The notes under the pieces were generated by a model that saw only the letters and a program-made list of their open reading frames with translations, did no database searches and had not been told where the DNA came from. From Acidimicrobiaceae bacterium (lineage in GTDB: Bacteria > Actinomycetota > Acidimicrobiia > Acidimicrobiales > RAAP-2), in NCBI GenBank assembly GCA_003164275.1, contig PLSY01000009.1:1-11312 (forward strand): DNA of 11,312 nucleotides, given 5' to 3'. Positions 4,878-11,312 of the stretch are shown here, in pieces (position 1 is the stretch's first letter; each line of letters opens with the position of its first letter). The translations under genes were made by a program, and so were the position numbers.

Positions 4878-7800
4878 TCAGGTCGACAGCTCCACGAACC
4901 GACATAGTCCGTTCGCCATCCGGAGCTGCTCCACGGATCTGCAGGTGACGGTCAACAGATTGGGGCTCCCGACCACGATCGCTAGTGCGTGCGCTCTGGA
5001 GACGGCGACATTCAGCCGGTTCCGACTCAGGAGAAACTCGATGCCACGCGGGATCTCCTCGACGCTCGATGTCGTCATCGAGCAGATGACGGCGGCTGCC
5101 TGCTGTCCCTGGAATCGGTCCACGGTCCCGATCAAGGCACCCTCGGGGAGTGTCTGTCTCAATCGGCGGACCTGCGCGTTGTAGGGGGCCACCACCAGAA
5201 TGTCCTCGGACCTGACTGTTTTCGGCTTCCCCTTACGGTCCGTGAACGTGCTCCCGAGCAGTTGCTCGTAGCAGCGGAGTACCTCCACGGCTTCTTCCGG
5301 CGAGTCGACTCGGTTGCCGGAGTGCTCGACGGGTCTCCATCGCAGGCCCGCCCCGGACAGCGCTCCTGCGTCGTCGATCCTCTGTCGTTCGAGATCCGCA
5401 GCGGAGCGGAGCCGCTCCTCGTAGAACGCCTCGGAGATGAACGCGCAGATGGCCGGGTGGAGACGGTGCGTCCGCTCGAGGAAGAGACCGAGGTCGTCCG
5501 GGAGCGTCTCGGCCTTTCCGAGCACGTGACCGAGCGCCGATGCGCCGGCGCCGGACGGATGCGTCCCCTTGATCGGCTGCGCCAACTGCATCGGATCGCC
5601 AAGGAGCACGACGTTCTTGGCGGCAGTGCCGATCGCCACGGCGTTCGCCAGCGAGAACTGCCCGGCTTCGTCGACAATCAGATAGTCGAGCTTCTGATCA
5701 AACTGCTCCCGGGCGAACATCCAGGCCGTGCCGGCGATCAGGTTCGATCCGTTCTCGAGGTCGCCAAGCATGGCGTCGTTGTCGGTCCGGTGCGTTACCG
5801 AGCCGTGCGATGCCCGATGCACGCCATCGGACTTCTGCGACGCTCGGATATCGACACCTTCCCTGTCGGCAAGTTTGCACACGGCATCGACGAGATTGGT
5901 GATCACCGCGTGTCCGTTGGCAGTGATGCCGACCGTCCAGCCGTCACGGATGAGCTCGACAGCCAGGTGGGACGCGGCCCGTGTCTTTCCAGAGCCCGGC
6001 GGTCCCTGGATGGCCAAGCAGCCGTGGTCGAGAATACTTCCGAGCCTGACGACCGCCCGTGCGCCCTCTTCGCCATCGTCCACCAATGGCTCCCCGGGGA
6101 TGCAGCTGGGCTCCGTGCGAGGAGGCCTCCGGAGCAGCAGGTCTCTGACTGCCCGGTAGGGACCGACGCCGTCGATGCCGTGCTCGATCACAGACGCGGC
6201 GACCCGACACAGCGCCTTTTGCTGGGGGTCCGTGCTGATGGGTCCTCCGGGGATCAGATCCCGGGGATGGGGTGCCGTCGAGGTTGTTGCCCGCTTCAGT
6301 TCTAGGAATCCGCCCTCGGCGTCGAGGTCCACGAGCTCGCCCGGGTTGGGGATCGACTCGCCCGTATCCGCTTGCTGGCGCACCGCGGCCGGGTCGACAG
6401 GTCTATCGCCGGTGGCGAACTTGAACTCTTGGTCCGGATCGAACGAATACCGGTGGACCGTCGAGCGCTTTTCAGTCCTGACCGCCCCGAGGTACTCCAG
6501 ACCGGCGATCGCCTCGGCGTCCTCATAGAGGTCGTCCCCGTCGCAGTCGTGGACGCGATGGAAATACTCCCACCAGACCGGCTTTGCCTCCCGGCGGTAC
6601 CAGTCGAGAAGATTTCCGAGCAGCTGCCTCGCCTCGGTGCCCTCTGGATTCGAGACGCTCCCGGCTCGGTCCACGTCGTCGAGGAGTCGCTTCAGGACGT
6701 CGTTCTCCGTGTCCTCGCCTGATGGCAGTTCGATCTCGTCGCTGGGAGCAGCCGGTCGGGTGGGCAGTTCGCCGAATTGGGACCCATACTCGTCTCGGCG
6801 TTCCTCGAGCCATCCCCGGAGCAATCTCGTCGAATCACAGTCGATGCGGTTGTACTCCTCGATGTCCTCGAGGATCGTGGCGTCTCCGGTCTCCAGCCAC
6901 CGCTCGTACTCGTCGATCGACGAGCCGGCGTCCGTGATGGCCTGGGTTCGGGCCTCCATGTAGAAGACCTCGAGCTTCTTGAGCGAATACGAGGGAGTGC
7001 CGGCCCGCAGAGCCTGCTTGACCACCCGGTACAGGTCGACCAGCGTGTTCGACCGAAAGAGGTTGTCGACTTCGATCTCCCTGGTTCCGTACCTGCCCAT
7101 CAGCTTCCCCAGGGCGGTCCGCTCATAGGGCGCGTAGTGGAAGATGTGCAGATCCGGGTGGGCAGCCTGGCGCAGGGCCACGAAATCCATGAGCGCCTCG
7201 AACGAGGCCCTCTCCTCGCTCGGAGTGTGTGCCCAGAAGGACTTGAAGCCGAACTCCCCTCCGGGCTCGACCCAGCCGACCCCCAGCAGGTACTCCAGTC
7301 CCGACTCCCCCACGAACGGATCGCCCTCGATGTCGAAGAAGAGGTCTCCCGGGGACGGCTCCGGGAGTGCCGCGAGTCCGGTCCCCGGCCCGGCCCCCTC
7401 AAGGAGTTCATAGGGTGGAGTCCGCTCGGGGTGGGTCCGAGCCTCGACCTGCAGCCTCGCCTGCGACCTGAGCTTCTCCAGTACCTGGCGGCCTATCCCC
7501 GGGATGCTGTCCCCTTCGAAGGCGGCGAGTTCCGACACTGTGCTGACGCCGGCGCCGAGCGTCAACTTTTCTACCTGGTCCCGTCTGAGGCCCGGGACCA
7601 GTGACAGGTGATCGTCGGCGAGCCGTCTGGCATCGCAGTCGGCCTGCCATTCGCAGACGGCACAGTGCTCGACGGGGACCGGGTAGGTGGACGTACCCGG
7701 GGTGCAAGCCGAGACGAACCGCCGCTTCGCCGCACGGAAGTAGGCGGCGAACTCGGCCGTCCTCAGGGAGACCTTCGTCTTGTCACCAAGGACGACGTGG

Positions 7801-8312
7801 ATCATTTCAGGACTGCAACCTTGGCAGCGTTCGAGCTGCTCGGCGTATTCACAGAGTTGGAGAACGGCCGATGCATGCACGTGGCCGGCGAGCTTGGTGT
7901 CCTCGGGCTCGTACGAGTAGTCGCCCAGCGAGCTCGGTAACGCCACCTTGGTCAGGAAGTCGGCGTGGCCTCGCCAGCTGGGACCAGGGCCGGACGTGGC
8001 AAGGAAGGTCGCCTGGTAGATCACGTCCGGGCCGGTCGCAAGCGCATCCCCCGTGGCTTTCACCTGGGACTCGAGATCGCTTTTGGCGTCAATCTCGATC
8101 ACGTCGAGACCATCTGATTTGAGCTGGGTGAGGTACTCGCGCTCGTGCTCAATGCCCCGACGCTGGACGACCGACTGCTCGCTTCGGTCAGCCCGAGGAC
8201 GCGACATTGTTCCATCGACGACCTTGAGTGCGAGCTCGGTCAGATGCTCGCACTGCAGAAAGCCGACGAGGTCGCTAGGACTCAGGACCAGCCGATCACC
8301 TTGTTGGTACAT
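4878..8312 (-). CDS. TM0106-family RecB-like nuclease fused to SF1 DNA helicase
   Basis: This is an 1144-aa protein starting at ATG 8312, with AGAGG just upstream. Residues 1-226 form a Cas4/RecB-type PD-(D/E)xK nuclease: G115-H-A-D118, then E-D138-T-K140, and an Fe-S cluster set of Cys21, Cys217, Cys220 and Cys226. Residues 237-290 resemble helix-hairpin-helix DNA-binding segments (LVPGL, IPGIG). Residues 320-500 form an RNase H-fold DEDD exonuclease-like domain: D327-I-E329, D426, and Y487-N-R-I-D491. Residues about 740-1144 are an SF1 helicase of the Dna2/Upf1 type: Walker A GPPGSGKT (770-777), DEAG (881-884), GDPMQL (905-910), ERTHRLHP (946-953), DRFQGQ (1065-1070) and VAVSRAHA (1102-1109). 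All key residues appear intact. The domain order matches proteins annotated as TM0106 family RecB-like putative nucleases. It presumably unwinds and trims DNA ends. It is transcribed after the SMC-like ATPase (187-bp gap), suggesting cooperation in repair or defence. Long plus-strand frames across this gene are shadows. Confidence 0.93.
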   Translation of the reverse strand: MYQQGDRLVLSPSDLVGFLQCEHLTELALKVVDGTMSRPRADRSEQSVVQRRGIEHEREYLTQLKSDGLDVIEIDAKSDLESQVKATGDALATGPDVIYQATFLATSGPGPSWRGHADFLTKVALPSSLGDYSYEPEDTKLAGHVHASAVLQLCEYAEQLERCQGCSPEMIHVVLGDKTKVSLRTAEFAAYFRAAKRRFVSACTPGTSTYPVPVEHCAVCEWQADCDARRLADDHLSLVPGLRRDQVEKLTLGAGVSTVSELAAFEGDSIPGIGRQVLEKLRSQARLQVEARTHPERTPPYELLEGAGPGTGLAALPEPSPGDLFFDIEGDPFVGESGLEYLLGVGWVEPGGEFGFKSFWAHTPSEERASFEALMDFVALRQAAHPDLHIFHYAPYERTALGKLMGRYGTREIEVDNLFRSNTLVDLYRVVKQALRAGTPSYSLKKLEVFYMEARTQAITDAGSSIDEYERWLETGDATILEDIEEYNRIDCDSTRLLRGWLEERRDEYGSQFGELPTRPAAPSDEIELPSGEDTENDVLKRLLDDVDRAGSVSNPEGTEARQLLGNLLDWYRREAKPVWWEYFHRVHDCDGDDLYEDAEAIAGLEYLGAVRTEKRSTVHRYSFDPDQEFKFATGDRPVDPAAVRQQADTGESIPNPGELVDLDAEGGFLELKRATTSTAPHPRDLIPGGPISTDPQQKALCRVAASVIEHGIDGVGPYRAVRDLLLRRPPRTEPSCIPGEPLVDDGEEGARAVVRLGSILDHGCLAIQGPPGSGKTRAASHLAVELIRDGWTVGITANGHAVITNLVDAVCKLADREGVDIRASQKSDGVHRASHGSVTHRTDNDAMLGDLENGSNLIAGTAWMFAREQFDQKLDYLIVDEAGQFSLANAVAIGTAAKNVVLLGDPMQLAQPIKGTHPSGAGASALGHVLGKAETLPDDLGLFLERTHRLHPAICAFISEAFYEERLRSAADLERQRIDDAGALSGAGLRWRPVEHSGNRVDSPEEAVEVLRCYEQLLGSTFTDRKGKPKTVRSEDILVVAPYNAQVRRLRQTLPEGALIGTVDRFQGQQAAAVICSMTTSSVEEIPRGIEFLLSRNRLNVAVSRAHALAIVVGSPNLLTVTCRSVEQLRMANGLCRFVELST

Positions 8313-8499
8313 CTCGCCTCTTCCAAATTCGGGCGCCTTCTACAGCGATCGATTCCCGGATAGGCCCGTCGGCCAGGCCTCGAACACGATTTGGCTCAAT
8401 CCCCAGCGCCGGCCCCTGCTCTGAATATCAGGCTCATGTGGATCGCTGCATTGAATCGGTGCGGCCCTCCCACCAGCCGCGGCATTTTCATGCGACGAC
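8313..8499 (-). other. gap between ATPase and nuclease-helicase genes
   Basis: These 187 bp lie between two same-strand genes. They contain a 31-codon frame (8491-8396, MKMPRLVGGPHRFNAA onward) with only a weak AGG site, and a short GC-rich stem (AGGCC/GGCCT around 8361-8380). The gap is long enough for a separate promoter of the helicase, but I see no clear -35/-10 pair. It is equally possible that the two genes share one transcript. Confidence 0.4.
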
Positions 8500-11259
8500 C
8501 TACGTTCCGCTCACGACGGTGAGTTGCAATAAGGCGTCTTGGGAAGCCGAGAGATGCTCCCGGGCCCAGTCGGCCACCATGTCCTCCTGAGCAAAGACGA
8601 TGACCTGCTGCTCAGCCGCGAGCTCATGCAACAGATCCAAAGTCGCCACCGTTCGGGTGGCGTCGGACTGCACCGTGACATCGTCAAGTAGCAGCGGACA
8701 GCTGTCCTTGCCAGCGGTCAAGTGCCTGGCGAGGGCGGCGCGCAGCAGAAGGTAGATCTGTTCCGAGGTCCCCTGGGAAAGGCGGTCCGCTCTGCGCCAC
8801 CGCCGTTCCGGTCCGCACACCTGGACCTCCAGCGTCCCGATGTCGATGATCGCCGAGCTGTACCGACTTGCAGTAATGCTGGGCAGCCACTCTGTGAGCG
8901 TGGCCGCCAGTTCCGGTGCCAGGTCGCGCTGCACCCGCTCCTGGGCGTCGGACAAGTACTGCTGGGTCACACCCAGTACTTCATCGAGTTCCTTCAACCA
9001 GCGCAGCTGCTCGACTGCGACGGCCTGGGACTCTTCGGCCTCGCCCACGCTGGCCAGATCCTTCGCCTGTTCGCGCAGGGCTCCCTCTGCTGACGCGGCA
9101 GCCTCCCCAGCCTGGCGTGCCTGGCTGCCGAGGGCGTCAAGCTGCGCCGCAGGGTTCCAGGCGGCCAGCTCACGGATCTGATCGTCGTCAAAACCATGAG
9201 ACCGGGCATCGGCATCGGCCGTTGCCGCCAGAGCCGCTTCGGCCAATTCGTCGAGGGTCCGGCCGCCGAGCAGGGAGTCGAACTCCCCCCACTGGCTGCG
9301 CCTTGTGTCCAGGTCGCGGAGTTGACCTTGGCGACGCGCCTCCCACTGCCGAAGAACGTCGGCCGACTCCTCTGGCGTTGCATCGGGTGCTCCACACGCC
9401 CGGGCAGCCTCGAGCAGCTGTCTTCCGGCGGCCGCCATCGCCTGCTCACGCGTCGCGACCATGGTCTCGGCATTTATGCGCTGCTCGAGCTGAGCTTCGA
9501 GTTCACTTCGACGCGCAGCCTGTGTTGCAGTCTGGGCACGGTCGGCACAGGCCGTCATGTAGGAGTCGAGAGCATCCTGGAGATCGCCGCCCACCTCGAC
9601 TCCCCGTGCAACAAGCGCATCTCGCAAGGTGTCTCGGGCCGTCTCGATTTCGTCCGTGAGCCTGCGTCTCTGATCCTCCCACTGGCGTGTCTGCTCGGCG
9701 AAGGTCTGACCACGGGCGATCTCGGCCGCCAGTGAACGGAGCTCGGTCGCTGAAGCCGGAAGACCCAAATCAGTGCATCGAGCCGCAGCTTGGCTGCGGT
9801 CCGCAGCGACCCGCGCGGCGAACTCCTGAGCCCCGACCACCTGGGTCGCGAGCTGAGATTGCTGGGCCCGGGCGTCCCGAAGAGTTCGGCCCTTCTGGCT
9901 GAGAGCACCAGCGATGATCAGAGCGATCCCGAGGACCGCTGCCGCGCCGACGATCTTGGGACCAGTCGCGGCGGCTCCGGCTGCGGCGAGGACGACGATC
10001 ACCCCGATGATTATGAGCATTCGGCCGCGCTTGCTATCGGAATCGAGGCGGGCAATCTCCCGGTTCAGCTCATCCACCTGGGGTCCGGCTTGCGCCATGG
10101 CGGGTTCCTGAACCTCAAGGGTGTGGGCCAGACGCAACACCTCCTCCTGCGGGACTGATGGGAGGTCGGACTGGGGAACGACCGGCTTGCTCTGGGCCTG
10201 CGCATCGACCGCTTGATGGGTCCGAATCAACGCGTCTGCCTCAGCTTGCACGGACGGATGGACGGCGAGGTCCCCGTCGGGCGTTTCCGGGAGCGCCGAG
10301 AGTTCGCCGCGGATCTCCTGGGAGGACGGCCCGACAAGCGCTGTGACTTCCCCGCGGTTTGTCCAGGCTTCGAGGGCACGGGCCACCTGGTTTGCGAGAG
10401 CATCGGCTTCGCTGGCCTGTGGTGGCGGCTCGTCGCCGAGGCGGGCGCGCAAATTGGCAGCCCGCACACTCCGGTCTGTCAGTTCGTCGGCGACCTTCCG
10501 TCTGACTGCGGCCTCGTACAATCTCAATTCGTGCTGCGCATGGTCTGCGGCATCCCGGAGGCGGTCGACTTCTTCGACGGCACGGAGGTAGTTCTCGTGA
10601 GCTTCTCTCGCTTGGGTGAGCGCTGCATCCGCCTCTTCCAGGCGGACCACCGCTCGGCGCAGCGGACGAATACTGCGGCCATCGTTCTTCCCGACCTGAT
10701 TCCTCTGGAACGCGTCGAGCCGGCTCAGAGCTTCGGCGGCAGTGGCGTCGGTGCCGGCGGTCGAGGCTGCACGCTGGAGGACACTCTGCATCCCCTGAGC
10801 CTCTTTCAGTACCCCGAGGAGCTGTGCCTGGTGGATGCAGGCGGTGGCTACGAACGAACGCCGGTCGAGGCCGAGCCAGAGCGCGGCACAAGGGGAACCG
10901 TCTTCCATGATCTCGTTGGAGACGTCGCGGGCGAGTTGAAGATCCTTGGCGTAACAAGCGACGTTGCCCGCCAGGTCCTGGCGCAGCTCGATCTCGCGCC
11001 CGTCGTCCAACCTCACGCGAGCGGAGACCTCCCACGCCTCGCCGTCCCAGGGCTTGTGTCGGTCGATGAACCACTGCTCGTCCGCGGCTGGACGGCCCTT
11101 GCGCCTAGGTCTCCCGCACAGAGCCGAATAGATGGCGGCATGCCAGCTTGTCTTGGCCGACTCGTTGTCACCGACGATCACAGTCATGCCGGGAGCGAAC
11201 TGCAGGGTGGACCCGACAAGCGGTCCGAACGCATGCGCCGTTACCGACTCGATCCGCAT
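8500..11259 (-). CDS. SbcC/Rad50/YhaN-like coiled-coil ATPase with membrane hairpin
   Basis: This is a 919-aa protein. The N-terminal ATPase half begins MRIESVTAHAFGPLVG, as in SbcC and YhaN, with Walker A GDNESAKT at 30-37, where Ala35 replaces the usual Gly, and a Q-loop (HQAQLLG) near 143. Residues about 200-400 and 455-790 are heptad-rich coiled coil. Two hydrophobic segments at about 413-431 and 434-453 (LIIIGVIVVLAAAGAAA; IVGAAAVLGIALIIAGAL) form a membrane hairpin in the middle, as in YhaN-type proteins and unlike SbcC with its zinc hook. The C-terminal half has the ABC signature LSQG (827-830) and Walker B LLLDD (856-860). The usual switch His is replaced by Gln891 (FAQED). The likely role is ATP-driven binding of DNA ends together with a metallophosphoesterase nuclease, which would be expected just upstream, beyond the window. 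The start is ATG 11259, but no clear Shine-Dalgarno is seen and the frame stays open to the edge, so it could be longer. Confidence 0.88.
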   Translation of the reverse strand: MRIESVTAHAFGPLVGSTLQFAPGMTVIVGDNESAKTSWHAAIYSALCGRPRRKGRPAADEQWFIDRHKPWDGEAWEVSARVRLDDGREIELRQDLAGNVACYAKDLQLARDVSNEIMEDGSPCAALWLGLDRRSFVATACIHQAQLLGVLKEAQGMQSVLQRAASTAGTDATAAEALSRLDAFQRNQVGKNDGRSIRPLRRAVVRLEEADAALTQAREAHENYLRAVEEVDRLRDAADHAQHELRLYEAAVRRKVADELTDRSVRAANLRARLGDEPPPQASEADALANQVARALEAWTNRGEVTALVGPSSQEIRGELSALPETPDGDLAVHPSVQAEADALIRTHQAVDAQAQSKPVVPQSDLPSVPQEEVLRLAHTLEVQEPAMAQAGPQVDELNREIARLDSDSKRGRMLIIIGVIVVLAAAGAAATGPKIVGAAAVLGIALIIAGALSQKGRTLRDARAQQSQLATQVVGAQEFAARVAADRSQAAARCTDLGLPASATELRSLAAEIARGQTFAEQTRQWEDQRRRLTDEIETARDTLRDALVARGVEVGGDLQDALDSYMTACADRAQTATQAARRSELEAQLEQRINAETMVATREQAMAAAGRQLLEAARACGAPDATPEESADVLRQWEARRQGQLRDLDTRRSQWGEFDSLLGGRTLDELAEAALAATADADARSHGFDDDQIRELAAWNPAAQLDALGSQARQAGEAAASAEGALREQAKDLASVGEAEESQAVAVEQLRWLKELDEVLGVTQQYLSDAQERVQRDLAPELAATLTEWLPSITASRYSSAIIDIGTLEVQVCGPERRWRRADRLSQGTSEQIYLLLRAALARHLTAGKDSCPLLLDDVTVQSDATRTVATLDLLHELAAEQQVIVFAQEDMVADWAREHLSASQDALLQLTVVSGT

Positions 11260-11312
11260 CAGCGAACTGCCAAGTCGTCTCGTCCGGACGTAACTATTCA
11301 GGCCCGGCGGGC

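Noticed and set aside
4989..6305. 438-codon plus-strand frame
   Set aside because: It lies entirely antisense to the nuclease-helicase, whose helicase motifs are intact; the translation is Arg/Pro/His-rich without any family feature. It is a product of GC-rich codon structure.
6777..7604. 275-codon plus-strand frame
   Set aside because: Antisense shadow of the DEDD exonuclease part of the same gene; no start signal or recognisable motif.
4878..8312. Cas4 of a CRISPR system
   Set aside because: The N-terminal nuclease is Cas4-like, but it is fused to a helicase in a TM0106 arrangement, and no CRISPR repeats or other cas genes are present in the window.
8396..8491. 31-codon minus-strand ORF between the two large genes
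   Set aside because: Only a weak AGG seven bases upstream, no domain and no coupling to a neighbour; not enough to call a gene.
8916..9659. 247-codon plus-strand frame
   Set aside because: Antisense to the coiled-coil region of the ATPase; Arg/Pro-rich low-complexity translation.
10241..11074. 277-codon minus-strand frame in another phase
   Set aside because: Overlaps the ATPase gene on the same strand; the composition is almost only Arg, Pro, Ser and Gly, typical of an out-of-phase reading.
11260..11312. C-terminal end of an upstream gene (possibly the SbcD/YhaO partner)
   Set aside because: Minus-strand stops at about 11300 (TGA) and 11296 (TAG) could end an upstream gene, but fewer than 20 bases of it would be visible, so no call is possible.

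Overview
The window looks like chromosomal DNA from a high-GC Gram-positive bacterium, most likely an actinobacterium. The large genes have strongly G/C-ending codons, several starts are GTG behind good Shine-Dalgarno sequences, and the ATPase resembles actinobacterial forms. The genus cannot be read from the sequence, and this placement is inference. The mix of an IS, a small inverted-repeat element, orphan secreted proteins and DNA-processing genes suggests an accessory region.

Left part (1-1308). The left edge cuts an IS630-family transposase (minus strand, N-terminal half only). Just outside its probable end is a ~110 bp element with near-perfect terminal inverted repeats and TA dinucleotides at both ends, like a MITE. 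Its right arm supplies the stop codon of the next gene, a minus-strand lipoprotein that carries two lipobox signal sequences in tandem.

Middle (1309-4207). A ~230 bp divergent intergenic region leads to a plus-strand secreted protein of about 491 aa, probably a beta-propeller. A short alpha-helical protein of unknown function follows, with a strong hairpin over its first codons and a hairpin terminator after its stop. A ~680 bp stretch without a convincing gene follows. It separates the plus-strand genes from the convergent minus-strand genes and contains several hairpins and a short tandem repeat.

Right part (4208-11312). All genes here are on the minus strand, transcribed from the right edge leftwards. 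First is a 919-aa SbcC/Rad50/YhaN-like coiled-coil ATPase with a central membrane hairpin. Next is a 1144-aa TM0106-type protein joining a Cas4/RecB-like Fe-S nuclease, a DEDD (RNase H-fold) exonuclease-like domain and an SF1 helicase. Then comes a tight run of very small genes with strong ribosome binding sites: a 32-aa ORF overlapping a 96-aa zinc-ribbon protein, then another 32-aa ORF. The two large proteins together suggest a DNA end-processing module for repair or for defence against foreign DNA. The gene upstream of the ATPase, where an SbcD/YhaO-type nuclease might sit, lies outside the window.
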